Source: Aedes albopictus
Taxonomy: Eukaryota; Arthropoda; Insecta; Diptera; Culicidae
Assembly: GCF_035046485.1 (NCBI RefSeq)
Contig: NC_085138.1
Location: 339,028,263-339,092,262 of the forward strand
Direction: 5' to 3'
Length of the DNA: 64,000 nt
Positions 11,801 to 26,800 of this stretch are shown piece after piece. Numbering within the stretch: position 1 is the first letter of the stretch; every line of letters begins with the position of its first letter. The translations under genes were made by a program, and so were the position numbers. The notes under the pieces were generated by a model, which saw only the letters and a list, made by a program, of their open reading frames with translations, was not told the origin of the DNA and did not search any database.

Positions 11801-14800
11801 AACCCTGTACCAGTTATGGACACATTTGTTAATTTAGGTTCCACTTTGCACTATTTACATGAATTCCTTATGGGATTTGCCATAACTGGTACACTATGGC
11901 GAAATAGGGTGCAAGGAGGCCGAAAAGTTAAGGAAAATGATTTATTTCTACCATAGTTTGAGCAAATTGTGAAGTTTGAATGATTGCAATCATCTTTTGT
12001 GATCGTGATCTGTTGTTCGTGATTTTTTTTCTTGTTGATTTGTATCTTTAAAGGTTGAAAATCAACTATGGCGAATTTGAGGTACTATAGCCATAACTGG
12101 TACACTGAGCCTACTTCCAGATAAAACCGAATCAACAATATTTCTCCATCCTCGGTCACGCCCGATGCTCGCCAAGTCACGCTCCACCTGATCCACCCAT
12201 CGTGCTCTCTGCGCTCCACGCCTTCCCTTGCCAACTGGATCCGTCGCAAACACCAACTTTACAGGGTTGTTGTCCGGCATTTTTGCAACATGCCCTGCCC
12301 ATCGTATCGTTTCGGCTTTGGCCACCTTTTGGCTGCTGGGTTCGCCGTAAAGTGCAGCGAGCTCGTGATTCATCCTGGTCCATGTCTCGTGTCCGTAGAG
12401 AACCTCCACCGGTTATATTAGCGTTTTGTACATGGTGCATTTGGTGTGTGGGTGAATCCACTAGCGTGCACAGGGACACTTACCCCCTTTCTATAAAAAT
12501 AATATATCTAAGAAATATGGTGCGAATGTCGTCCTCGATGGTTAATAGCATCTCATGCACCACATTGAGATTAATTGAATAATATTGTCGTCAAATGCAG
12601 TATACTGACATCATGCCGCTTTTTCAAGTTCTAGCACCACCTGAACATCTCATATATCATCTAAGCATTTATTTCACATTAAAATTTTTAAAATTTGAAT
12701 AACATGCACCATTTTGGCATTTGATTGCACCATTTTTGTAATTCTGTGCACTTTGGATCTAACCACGCAATGTTGAGAATCCCTGAATCATGGTGGCAAC
12801 TAATGCACTAATAACACAAACAGTTTCTTAGTATCCCATGCACAACCATGATGTTCTCAGAATCATCTAGGCACCATCTCACGCACCATATTTGAATCAA
12901 ATATGCGTCTAATTGCGAAATCATGCACCATCGTTAAATTTCATGTAGTACTAAAACTTTTCAAGCGTAATCGTGGTGTTCACTATATCATCTAGGCATC
13001 TATTTCACCATTATTATTATATGAAATTTCGTACATCAAAATTGCATTTCATGTACCATGACTCCTGTTGACAGGAGTTGACTCTAACGCATCATACTGA
13101 CATCTTGCACCATCTTTGAATACCATGCTCCATATCAGCATTCCGTGCACCATCCTAATGATCTCAGTGTTTTGTAGGGATCCTATACACCACGGTGGCA
13201 TCATTCATTCATGTAGAATTTGTAGAATTTCCAGGAGAAACTACTAATAGAATTGCAAGAGAAATTTTTAAAGGAATTCCCTGGAGGAATTTCATGAGGA
13301 AACTCTGATGGCATTCCTAAAGGAATCCTTGGCGAATTTCCTGGAGGAATTCTTGGAGGAATCCGTAGAGGAATTTCTGGAGAAATCCGTAGAGGAATTT
13401 CTGGAAAAATTCTTGGAGGAATTTCTGGAAAAATATGTATTTCTATAAATTCCTGGAGAAATTTCTGGAAGAATTCCAGGTGGGGTTCATTGACGAACCC
13501 CTGGATGAATTCCTGAAGTAAACTATGGAGGAATCCCTGAGAGAAACCCTGGAGAAACTCATGGAAGGAATCCCTGGCGGAATCCCTGGAATAACTTCTG
13601 GAAGGATCCCTGGAGTCATTTCTGAAGGAATCCTTGGCAGGAATTACTGGACGATTTTCTGGACTTCTTCCTCGAGAAATTTCTGGAAAAATTACTGGAG
13701 GAATTGTTGAGGAAATTATGTAGAAATTTATGAATTAATTCCTGGAGGAAATCCCGAAGAAAATTCTTGAGAATTTCCTGGAGAAATCCTTCGAGGAAAT
13801 TATCGAGGAAATCCCGGAAGAGTTCCGTGAAAAAATCCTTTAAGATTATCTGGAGGAATCCGTGGAAAAAATATTGAAGGAATTCTGGCTGACATCCCTA
13901 AAATATTTTCCTAGAAGAGATTTCCTCCTCTGGAGGAATTCTTGGAGTATTTACTGGAGGAAATATTTGAGGAATTTCTGGAAAAATATATGAGGCTTTC
14001 TGGAGCAATTTTTGGTGGAATGTCTGAAGGAACTGCTCGAGGAATTTCTGGTGGAATTTTTTTGATGAATTTCTGAAGAAATCCTGGAAGAAAGCTCTGG
14101 AGGCATCTTGGAGGACATTCTGGAGGAATGCCTGAAGGAGCTCCTCGAGGAATTTTTGAAGGAATGCCTTGAGGCTTTTTTTTTTGAGGAAAATCTGAAG
14201 AATTTCAGTAATTAATCTCTAGAGTAACTCCTGAAGAAATTCTTGGAAAAAATGTTGGAGAAATCCATGGAGGAAGGATTCTCTGGAGGAATTCTGGCAG
14301 AAATTCCTAGAGGATTTTCCAAAGGAATGCCTTGAAGAATTTCTGGAGTTCTTCGAGTTTCTTCGAGAAATTTCTGAAAGAATTTCTGGAAGAATTTCAG
14401 AAGGATTTTCTGAAGAACGAACCTCCGATTTACTCAAATTTTGCGGCAGGTACCTTTGTGTATACATGCAGGCGTGAACTTGGATGCTGTTGCATGTCGT
14501 TGCCGGTGCGCATGGAAATGTATGGCTTAATTTACAAAACTGCAAAACTGCAGATAACTTTTGATAGAAAAAAAGACATCTCTATTTTTATTTGATATGT
14601 TACGTATAAATGTCTCAGCTTTCAATTGATGCAAAAAAATTGAAAATCGGTGGTTGCCATCATGGTGAAAATAATGTTTTGGTATAAAAATCCAAGATGG
14701 CGGCAAAAATCAATATGGCCGCCAACTTTTTATTATTGTAAATAGTAGCTCTATCTTTCCTCTTTTCAACAACAATTCGTTTTGATGTGGTTTTTGGAGA

Positions 14801-17800
14801 AATTTTCGAGATATAACGGTTTGAATAAGCCACCATTTGACCAAAATCGAGGGGTCTGCAAAAATTGGTCTGGCACTAACTAACATGGGTCCATCAATTT
14901 GAGTAACCAAATACATTTTCCTTATTTGCTTAACTAGGACTTACAGAAAATTGCCACGTTAAACATTTTTGAAGACAAGGTGTAAATAGTGGGCCGGCCT
15001 CAGCGAGAGTTACCCATTAGCAAAGTCGCTGATACAATCCAGACCGCTGTTATGAGGATTACCTTTTTCCCGTCCGTTACCAAAGCACAGAGATTTGGGG
15101 CTAAACATTTACTCTAAGACAAGATTGACGCAATCCTCCAACGGCCGAGAGCTGTACTGACCACGTCCTTGCGACAGCTGAGAGATGGGGAACGAAAACA
15201 AGTGGCTGCAGATACTAAAATATCACAGTTGTTTTTTTACGTTCAAACCCGTCAAGGTGATATGGGACGCCGTGTTATTTTTCCTATCTTCCCTCTCTTT
15301 CTAACAATTTGCCTCGAGATTTTGAAGATGGTAATCTCGATTTATATCGTACAGAAGATGCTGAAAAACAATCAGCATATGCACAGCAAGTGAGCATACA
15401 CAATGATAAGTTTTTGTTACAAAATATGACATAGATTCTCAGATTACCATCTTTGTAGCAATAGAGCAATGGCGGGTATTTCCTCAACCGTCCCGTTCAT
15501 CCTTAACTTGATATTTAATTTGAACAAAATTCACCAAAGGGGACAGCACACTTTGATCATGGTTAAATTCACGTTTACTATGATCAAATAATGAGGAAAA
15601 CACTCAAAGGGGTTTAAGGTGAATATATGACGAAGCCACACCTCGAATTTTCTAGAGCACAAATCTGAAGAACCGAATGTCGGTTTGAGCTAAAAAGTTG
15701 ATCGATTGGTTAATCGCTGGTGGTGACCAATCGATCAACTTTTCAGTGCAAACCGACATTCGGTTCTTCAGATTTGTGCTCTTGAAAATTCGAGATGTGG
15801 CTTCGTCATATATTCACCTTAAATCTTTCTCACTTTTTTTTGGTAAAAATGTATAACAATAACATGGGACCCTTTCTCGTCGAATTTGCTCAACAGTTTT
15901 GAACCCTGGTTATTAGTATGACCAAATTATTTTCCAAAATTTTGTTTGTTTTCACGTTATAATTCCTCAGCTTGCAGTGATCGGCACAAAAAAAATCCAT
16001 TAAATAAGTGATTACAGTTTCTAATAAAAATGTCTTGCAAAAAATGTTAAAATATAGGGTATTGTACCATTTGGGCAGGTGTACCTATTTTGGGCACATG
16101 TCGCTATAACTACAGGGGGTGGCCAAAATGTTTGGGATAGGCAACTTTTTTTCTCCCACAAAAAAATTCAACATACTGTAACTTTTCATAGAGTACATCA
16201 AAAAATCTCAAATTTTGACTGTTTATATGTGCATCAATGGTACAAATTTGGGCTCGATTGAATAGTTTTTCACGAAGTTAGCACCGTTCGAGTAAAACAC
16301 TATTTTTTAGACAAATCATTTTTGAGCTGTCATATCTCGGAAACTAGTGAACCGAATTGAATTATTTTTTTTAACGTTTGATACTTAATACAACGTTATA
16401 AAATGTAATATTTTTTCACGATGAATTAAGTTATACCTGGTTGAAATTTTTACCCATGTAGAGGAAAATTAGTCAAATTTACAATACCGCACAAAAATTA
16501 CTAAATGTGTTCTTCCTTTAAGCTAAATTATCTCTAATATATCTGATTAAAGATAACTTGAGAACAGAAGTGGAAAATCTTTGGACATCAACACTAAAAT
16601 TTATTGACATTGACGTAAAAAAATACATTTTTTCGAGAAAAATCCAAAAAGTGTCTATCTATGATAACTTTTTTCAACGTTCAAAAATGTTTTAATAGTT
16701 TGTGAAGCATTTGTATATTGTTAGTGTACGTTCAAAATTTCATTCAATTCGGCTCACTGGTTTCCGAGATATGACAGCTCAAAAATGAGTTGCCTAAAAA
16801 ATAGTGTTTTACCCGAACGGTTCTAACTTTGCGAAAGATTAATCAATTGAGCTTAAATTTGCACCAATGATCCACATATAATAGGTTGACAAACAGTCAA
16901 AATTTGAGGTTTTTTGATGCACTCTATGAAAAGTTAAAGCATGTTGAACTTTTTTGTGAGAGGAAAAAATTTGCCTATCCCAAACATTTTGGCCATCCCC
17001 TGTAAGTCAATTTCAAACCGATTGATTTGAAATTTTGTACAGAGTTAGATAGTGTACGTGCCTAACTCTGGACAAAATTTCAAATCAATCGGTTTGAAAT
17101 TGACTTAGTTGTAGCGGCAAGTGCCCAAAATAGGTACACCTGCCCAAATGCCCTACCTTCCAATGAATCATTAGTTCATTAGAATTCTCTCAGAATTTCA
17201 TTCGAAAAACTACTAGAAATATTTTCAGAATATCAGTCAGTGTCAGAGTTAGAAGCACAATATTAAGGAATTGTTCTTCCAAATGTTATAAAATTTTCTC
17301 CCTACACTTCTGCTTTTTTACCGGAATTTCATGGAATTCTTACTTTGTCAGAGGAGACGAACCAGCCAAGGGCTGAAAGTCTCTATAATAAAAACAAATC
17401 AATCAATCAACTTTGTCAAGAAATCAGTTCTCTAGAAATTTCTACTATTTTTTATTTATTTTATTTATCTGTCCTTCATTACTTATTGTTTTTTGTGCGT
17501 TTTTATTCCCTGAAAAAAAAATGCAGCTGCAACCATTAACAAAGGTTTCTTTTGGATATTTAAAATAGTTTTTAAAATTCATCCATACGGTTTTGATTAT
17601 TCTTCTGAGAGGTTTTCATAAACAAGCGCAAAAAGTCAAGAAACTTTTTGTAGTTTTTTTTTTAATTCTTCATTTATTTCAGCATTCTCAAAAAGACTTG
17701 CAATGAGTTTATTTACAATTTTCATTTGCTGTATTTTAATATAAGAGCAACAAGTCGATGCAATCCATGTTGCAATCCGTAATGTGCCATTCGCAATTTC

Positions 17801-20800
17801 ATTTGAAAGATTTAAAAAAATATATATAAACAAATCATTATGCCTTTCGCAGCGATTTACGCAGATTCCCTCTATTATAACTATTTTTCAGATTTTCTCC
17901 TGTCTTCAAGAAAATCCTAAAAAGTTTGTCTAGATGTTTCATCATTCCTGACAAAAGAAATGATTCATGTAGAATTAATTCAATAATGTTTCTGATATAA
18001 TTCCAATATGTTGGCAGTGGAGCCTCGTGGCCATGCGGTTAGCGTCACCAAGCGTATAAACGTACCATGCCATGGGGTGAGGGTTCGACTCCCGTTCCGA
18101 GTGATGAAACTTTTCGCAAGAAATGTTTTTTCCTCGCATCCATCGGAGCTCGTAATGTGTGTCCGTTGTCTAGTGTTAAGTTTTTTTTTTTTTTTATCTG
18201 GATTAACGAGATTTTTAGCCCTAGGCTAGTTCATCTCGGGACCCACGCTTTACTTCCCTTCCGAAGGAAGAACTCACATTTTGCGAGTTTGTCGGGAGTG
18301 GGATTCGATCCCAGGTCCTCGGCGTGATAGTCAAGTGTTCTAACCATCACACCAGGTCCGCTCCACTGTTAAGTTTCGTTCAGTCTGTAGCTCGCTCTCA
18401 TTCCTAGTATCTTTCTTAATCTACCACTTCCGATCATTGGAAATATTTCAATTGAACATCCTTAACCCACCATCAGTCGCTTGCGTGTACTGAGTACACG
18501 CGTTTCAGAAAAATGCAAAAAATAATCGAAATTCGCACCAAATTGAACCGGGTGTTGGTCCTATTCCAAGATCCACTCTTCTTCTTGTTAGTAAGGCAGA
18601 AAAAAAATTAAAAAATGCACGGAAAGTACTCGAAAAATACGTAATTCTAACCTCACATTTTAAATGTGTACTCAGTACACCGGCGCGACCGCTGGTGTAA
18701 CTTTTTTGTGAACCTGACCGTTACACGAGCGGTCGCGTCGTGTACTCAGTACACGGCAAACGCTTTCAATTATGGTTTATATGCTTTACTAGATACAATG
18801 TTGGTGTCTTCGGCTAAAATGTCCAACTGGATAATGCGCGTCTGATAGTGGACATGTGGAACCGGTCAACACGATCTGGTCCTGTCCCGGGTGTCGGAAT
18901 GGCCCTCGCGGGAACCTGTTTCGTGGACATTTCAATTATGGCACCAAGAACTAGGCATGCGACGGCTCTATCTTCATGATTTTTCATATCCGTCATCTTA
19001 GTAATCATGAAAATGACCACTGACCTCCCTGGCTAACCCGTGGCCACCGGAATGTGCCCTGGAGGAACCTGTTTCGTGGACATTTTGACCATGACACCAA
19101 AACTAGGCATGCGACGGCTCTATCTTCATGATTATTCATATCCATCATCTTAATAACAATGAAAATGACCAGTGACCTCCCTGGCTAACCCGTGGCCACC
19201 GGAATGTGCCCTGGAGAAACCTGTTACGAGGACATTTTGACCATGACACCAAAACATGGCATGCGACGCATCTATCGTCATGATTTTCCATATCTATTAT
19301 TTTAGTAACCATGAAAATGACCAGCGACCTCCCTGGCTAACCCGTGGCCACTGGAATGTGCCCTGGAGGAACCTGTTTCGAGGACATTTTGACCATGACA
19401 CCAAAACTAGGCATGCGACGGCTCTATCTTTATGATTTTCCATATCTATTATTTTAGTAACCATGAAAATGACCAGTGACCTCCCTGGCGAACCTGTGGC
19501 CACCGGAATGTACCCTGGAGGAACCTGTTTCGAGGACATTTTGACCATGACACCAAAACTAGGCTTGCGACGCATCTATCGTCATGATTTTCCATATCTA
19601 TTATTTTAGTAACCATGAAAATGACCAGTGACCTCCTTGGCCAACACGTGGCCACCGGAATGTGCCCTGGAGGAACCTGTTTCGAGGACATTTTGACCAT
19701 GACACCAAAACTAGGCATGCGACGGCTCTATCTTCATGATTTTTCATATCTATCATCTTAGTAACCATGAAAATGACCAGTGACCTCCCTGGCTAACCCG
19801 TGGCCACTGGAATGTGCCCTGGAGGAACCTGTTTCGAGGACATTTTGACCATGACACCAAAACTAGGCATGCGACGGTTCTATTTTCATGATTTTCCATA
19901 TCCATCATCTTTGTAACCGAAAAAAAAACTGCGAGTGACCTCTCTGGTTAACCCATGGCTACCAGCCATGCAAGGGCTCTATCTCCATGATCTTCATCTT
20001 CTTTTTTGTGTAACGTCCATACTGGGGCAAAGTCTGATACTCAGCTTAATGTTCTATGAGCACTTCCACAGTTATTAACTGAGAGCTTCCTTTGCATATG
20101 ATCATTTTGCATGTGTATAGCGTGTGGCAGGCACAAAGATACTCTATAACGAAGAAAGCTAAGAAAAAATCTATAACAAAAAGTTCCAGTACCGACCGCG
20201 AATCGAACCTGTCACCATCAGCATGCATATACTGAATAATCACGCCTTCACAACTGTGGATATAGTGGTTTTCTAACGTCATGATGTTTCATGTACATCA
20301 TCTTTGTAACTGTGAACAGTGCCAGCCATCTCTCTGGTTAACCTCTGGCCACTGGAATTTGCCCTGAAGAAACCTGTTCCGAATACATTTTGCCCATGGC
20401 TCCTAATGTTTTTTCACCTTCGTTATTAAAATAGGACCAGTGGGCCACTGGGGGTAACGGTTACCAAGACAATGAATATAAAAATTATGAAGATATAGCC
20501 GTCCTCTAACATGTTCCTGTGGCCACGGGTTTATGCTAGGTATCGCTCAAGTAATTTTCGTTCAGTTCATTATTTTTTCTTTACCGGAATGGTCAAGAAC
20601 TTCAACACAGAGAGCTTCATTTGATTTGACGTATCTTCTCCGTTCCGTACTGGAGTCAAGAAGAATCAAAAGCTTCCTCATTTCTCGAGCGATTCCTTAC
20701 CTGAGTTTTCCACGCATCGAGATATGCCAAAAAATCTTGCGAACTGCGTACTTCTCATAATGCAAGGATGCTGCACAGTGGCTCCACCATAGGTCTAAAC

Positions 20801-23800
20801 CTTTGACCACAATCAACTGTGATATCAATGTGGTAACATAAAGTTTATTGATTTTTTTTTCTAATTTCAGTCGTTTGCATTCATCACTCTACCATCCAAC
20901 ATGTATTTAGTTGATTGTGTTCAATTCTTATATGGTTGAAAACGATGTAAATGTAAAATTAAGATGCTACTTTATCATCTTATTTGAATAAGTGTGACTG
21001 GTTTATGATTTTTCAAAAAATGTTTCCCCTTACGATCTCTTCTGACGTTTTTGTTTTATAAATCTTCCCTATAATATTGAACAATGATTTACTGACGATT
21101 TCAGTAGTAATTTTTATACATTACATTTCACTATTCTTAAGCAGCTGTGAGTACCGTGGATCGCCCAAACCAATATTAGTATACATTCATAACTCGATAT
21201 AACGTAACAACATTTTTATGTTCGTTACGATGTATCAAAGTTACGTTATATCGAAGCCAAAAAAGATCCCCCCCCCAAATTATGTTATTCACTCAACAAT
21301 GATTTTTGACCTTGTTTAAATGTTTTTTTTTTTTTCATTGTTGTATTTTATATACCTATCTTCAAAAGTCAACTATAAGTATAGTATACTATAAACCTTT
21401 TTATATCTATCTATTTGAACCAATATCGCATAAAACAAGATTATTTTTCATTTTTACATACCGAACTGCTCAAGCGTCAAACGTTACCTGTTCATGTGAT
21501 TAAAAGTAACAAATCCCCTAGCAGGTAGCGTTGGAGTGTACATCATTTCATTTTCAGCAGTGGAAAATTCAAAGTTTCCTATACGATAATGCCTCCTAGA
21601 ATTCCTTTTGAGATTCTTCCAAAATTCACTCGGTAATTCACCCAGGAATCTCTTAATGAAATACCTTCTGTGATTTATCCTGAAATTCTCGAAGGAGTTC
21701 CTCTAGAGTTTTTTTTTTCAAGGATTCAAACTCCTCCATTTATTCCTACTGGCTTTAATCTGCTAGAATTCCTCTAAAAAGGGCTTTGAAATAGGACACA
21801 ATTGGTAAAGTACTAGAATTGTAGTAATGAGCTGAATTTGTGTATGGTGAGAAGGTTAATTCTTCGTTTCTGCAATGAAATGGTGCAAAAAGCGTGCAGT
21901 ATAATTATTCCTTGCCTAAATTGATGCTGTTTGAGCAAAACTATGGATAACTAGGGTCTTGTACCATTTGGGCAGGTGTACCTATTTTGGGCACTTGCCG
22001 CTATAACTAAGTCAATTTCAAACCGATTGATTTGAAATTTTGTATAGAGTTAGGCACGTACAGTATCTATCTTTGTACAAAATTTCAAATCAATCGGTTT
22101 GAAATTGACTTAGTTATTGCGGCAAGTGCCCAAAATAGGTACACCTGCCCAAATGGTACAAGACCCTATGTTATTTATGTTGCAAGAAATGGAGAAAACA
22201 ACAACACTGTTGTCCAAATTTTTGCTCAAACAGCATCAAATTAGGTAAGGAATAATAGTACCCTCGCTTTTTGCACCATTTCATTGCAGAAACGGAGAAT
22301 TGAACTTCTCACCATACAAAAATTCAGCTCATTACTACAAATCTAGTTGTTTTGTGTCATAGGATTAGGTAGGTTATTGTTTTATTAGTTGTCATCGTGT
22401 GACAGCTGTAGATTTGCTTTAGTGTCGGTAGTTGGTAGCGCATCTACTTGGGCGGTACTGAACGCCATGGGTTTGGTCGCGTACATACCCCCACCCGTAT
22501 TGCTGCCAGAACCTTCAGCTATACCTGGATCTACAGCGACATTCAGTATAGCCAACTTCGACACCGGACGTTGCTGAACTCCCATCGTAGTTTGCACGTC
22601 GACTCGCCGAACTCTCCGGTCTTTCCCTGGATATATTCGGAGTATTCTTCCTCGCGTCCAGCTGTTTCGCTCCTTATCGCTGGCAATCATCACCAAATCG
22701 CCGACTTCAACGTTGCGCGTCTCCCCAAACCATTTCGACTGAGGAGATATCACCGGGAGATATTCCTTGAGCCAACGCTTCCAGAAATTGTCCAGCATGA
22801 CCTGGATAGCATTCCAACTGGAACGCAAAGCTGCTGCATCATCCGTCGGTCGTACAGCAGGTTGAACCACCCCACTGGAGTTCAAGAGCAAAAAATGGTT
22901 GGGCGTCAAGGCTTCGTGCTCTTCGCTTTCCAGAGGCAAATATGTCAGTGGGCGTGAGTTGACAAGCGATTCTACTTCTGCAAGCACAGTAGTCAAAGCT
23001 TCATCGTCGGGATTTCTATCCGTTAGTAAACAGCTAAGCCCTTTCTTAACGGAGCGCACGAGCCTCTCCCACACGCCACCCATGTGAGGGGCGTACGGGG
23101 GATTGAACTTCCACTGGGTTCTTTGGTTGGTTATGGTGGAAGCCAACGACTCGTTGATAGACCGCATTTCTTTGTCCAGTTCACTACGAACACCTTGGAA
23201 ATTTGTACCCTGATCCGAATAGATTTCCTGGGGAGCTCCTCGCCTTGCGATGAACCTGCGTATAGCTTGCTTGCAAGAGTCCGTTGTTAACGAAGCCGCA
23301 ACCTCCAAATGGATGGCCCTGGTCGTCAGGCAAGTAAACAGGGCCACCCAACGCTTGGCTTTCGCCCGTCCAACGCGAACTGTCAATGGCCCGAAATAGT
23401 CCAGTCCTACGAAAGTGAAAGCTCTGACGTAGGGGGTGATCCGGGCCACCGGTAGTGGACCCATTTTCGGAACCTGAGGCAATACTCGGTACACCGAGCA
23501 CCAACTGCAGCGTTTCGTAGCCTTCCGAACGACTACTCTCATATCCGGAACGTGGTACTGTTGCCGCAGTTCATTTACCACGGTTTCACCGTTTGCGTGG
23601 CCATATTTCCGGTGATACCAGTTCACAAGAAGGTCCGTAACGTGGTGATTTCTTGGAATGATGATCGGGAACTTCGTACCGTACGGAATGTACGGCGATG
23701 CTGCTATTCGTCCATTCTTCCGCATGAGATCTCCTTCGCCGATAAACGGCGACAGCTTGTAAATATGGCTACTCTTTTCCACAGTTGTCTGCTGGCCTTC

Positions 23801-26800
23801 GGGAACGGACTGATCTTTGCGTAGTGAGCGGATCTCGTCTGGAAAAGCCTCTGCCTGCACCAACCTCCAAATGGTATGTTCCGCTGCACTCAGCTCCTCG
23901 CTCGAGAGAGCATCCACGTGGATCGCACAACCGGCCTTTTTTCGCTGGCAGTTTTTGTAGAACCGCCGAAGATACGCCGTCGCTCTGAGCAGTCTTTCCC
24001 ACTTGGAGAACCGCTGGAACTGCATAAGAGGCTCGATCGAAATCTGCACGTTGACGTGGACGCTCCGCAACTCTTCGGTCGTAGAATCCTCCATCCCAGA
24101 ATCTTCCACGGGCCACTGACTTTCATCCTCGTACAAGAATGCCGGTCCTTTAAACCAGCGGCAACTCTCAAAGTAGTTGGGACTCTTTCCCCATTTAGTG
24201 GCCTCATCCGCCACGTTTTGCTTAGATGGCACCCACCTCCAATCTGCAACACTCGTTTCTTCCAGTATCTCCGTGACGCGAAATGCTACGAACTGGCGAT
24301 ATCGTCTTTGATCGGAACGGAGCCACGAGAGCACTGTTCGTGAATCGCTCCATAGTACTCTGCGCTTGATTGCAAGGGTGTGGTTGTCGGTAACTGTCTT
24401 CATTAGCCTCGCCCCAATCGTCGCTGCCTGAAGTTCCAAGCGTGGTATGGTGAGCTGTTTCAATGGAGCTACTTTTGTCTTCGCTCCAACCAAGCAGCAT
24501 CGAACCTCCCCATTATCGACGACTCTGAAGTAGGCAACGGTCGCGTACGCACTCTCGCTGGCATCGACGAAGACGTGTAGTTCCAGTGATTCGTAGGCTT
24601 CTTTGCTGTATCCTGGGAAGTAGCACCTAGGAATCTTCACTTTATCCAGTGACCGCAGCACCTCCAACCACTGTTGCCATCGAGGAATGATTTCTGCGGG
24701 GATACGTTCGTCCCAGCCGACCTTTGCCATCCAAACTTCCTGAATAATTACTTTTCCTTCGATGACAAAAGAAGCCACGAGCCCCAGAGGGTCGAACAGA
24801 CTCATTACCAGCCGCAAAACCTCTCGCTTGGTAGGAATGACGGCTGTATCAAAAAGACGCTCCAAATCGCTACGGAAGGTCGTGGTGTACGAGAACATGT
24901 CCTCGCCGGGCATCCAGACCATTCCCAGGATGCGTTCCTGTTGGCTGCCTTTGTCCATCACGAAGCTTTTCACTGCTTGGGTATTGTGCTCTCCTATTCG
25001 CTCGAGAACTTCTGGAGAGTTCGACGTCCAGTGTCGTATTTGAAATCCTGCTCGTTCATGTACCGTTTTAACATCGGTTGCCAGTTGCACTGCCTCGTCG
25101 ACACTATCGACGCTATCCAAATAGTCGTCGACATAATGGTTCTCCTTGATCGCAACGGCTGCTCTCGGGAACTCCTCTGCGTGGTCGTTAGCGTTGACAT
25201 TCTTGGCATATTGGGTGGAACACGGCGAGCACGTGGAACCAAAAATGGCCACATCCATCACGAAAACTTGCACTGGCTGAGCTGGGTTGTCTCTCCACAG
25301 GAACCTCTGTGCTTGTCGATCCTCCGGTCGTATTTGCACCTGATGGAACACTTCCATTATGTCCGCGCTGATGGCAATGTTCCTCTGACGATAGCGACAA
25401 AGCACGGTTTGAAGGGGTACCAACAAATCCGGTCCTTTGAGGAGTACGGAATTGAACGAGACTCCTTGAACTGCGGCGGCTGCATCCCACACTACGCGAA
25501 GTTTATCGGGTTTTCTTGGGTTTACGACCACCCCTAACGGTAGGTACCAGACGCGTTTGGGGTCGGATTCTTCCAGTTCCCGTTGTGTAGCTTTATGAGC
25601 GTAACCTTTCGTCTGATAATCGACCATCAGCTGTCTCATTTTCTCGTAGAGTTCTGGTGACTTGGTGAGGCGATGTTCAAGGCATTTTAGACGTCGCTCG
25701 GCCATTGGACGACTGTTCGGAAACTCGACGGCATCGTACCTCCAGAGAAGGCCTGTTTGGTATTTACCGGAGGGAATCCGAACCGTTGTCGATTCCAGAA
25801 TATCTCGTGCTCGTTGATCATCCGCTGATTCCGTAACCTTCGCAGCAGACACTCCTACGCTTTCCGTCGAGAAGAACTGCTTGACAAGTTCGTTGAGGTC
25901 GTCGTCGTGAGAACGGGTACAGACGTGGAGGACCCGATTAGGCTGGGCTTGATCAAGGGTCCCGGTACGGCCGAATACCACCCATCCTAGCCTTGTTTTG
26001 GTGGCTACCGGCTCGTTGGCTTTTCCTTCGCGTTGCTTTAGGGAAGTCTTCACCTTGGTGTTGTCCAGACCGATTAGGATACCCGGAACTCCATCACGAT
26101 AACTCACGACGGGTAACCCTCGCAGATGGGCGAATCGACCTTCAAGTTCCTCGAAGCGAATCGACTGGTGGGGTAGGTCCAAACTCTCCACGGTCTGTAC
26201 GCCTCGTAACTGGAACTGCTTGCCTTGTCCTACTCCGGAGATATTGAATTGGACCCTCCTGGAATCTTCCTCGGTTCTTTTAACTCCGTTGGTCCACTGC
26301 ATGCACAGTGGAGACACAGATCCTTCCACGCCGAGCTGATCCACCAGCGACTTCTCCACTAAAGTTGAGTCCGACCCTCCGTCTAGGAAGGCAAAGGTTT
26401 GGACGGATCTGCCGTTGGCATGCAACATAACGGGAACAATTCTGAACAGCACTTTGTTGTGCCAGTTTTGGTGGACAGTTACTACTCCTGTTACAGCACT
26501 TGAAGTTGCGGTAGATTCTGGTTCTTGCCTTGGGTCGCCGGGATGAAGGAGATTGTGATGGCGTTGTTCACAGCCATCCGCGCCGCACAGCGATGCTTTG
26601 CAGGGCCACTTTCCGTGCGGGTAAAGACACCTTCTGCAGAGGTGAAGTTCCTGCGCGATTTTCCATCGGTTCTCCAGAGATTTCGATTTGAAAGACGAGC
26701 AGTCCTTCGGCTTGTGCCCACTAGTCTTACAAACCAAGCACGGCTTGTCACTAGCTCCTACTGGTGGTTTTGTGTAGCTTGTCTTCGTCGTACTCGGTTT

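Noticed and set aside
18030..18100. Possible tRNA gene (A and B boxes)
   Set aside because: The acceptor stem does not close and a SINE body follows.
23876..25537. Plus-strand frames up to 287 codons within the BEL element
   Set aside because: They are shadows of the intact minus-strand polyprotein and lack domains.
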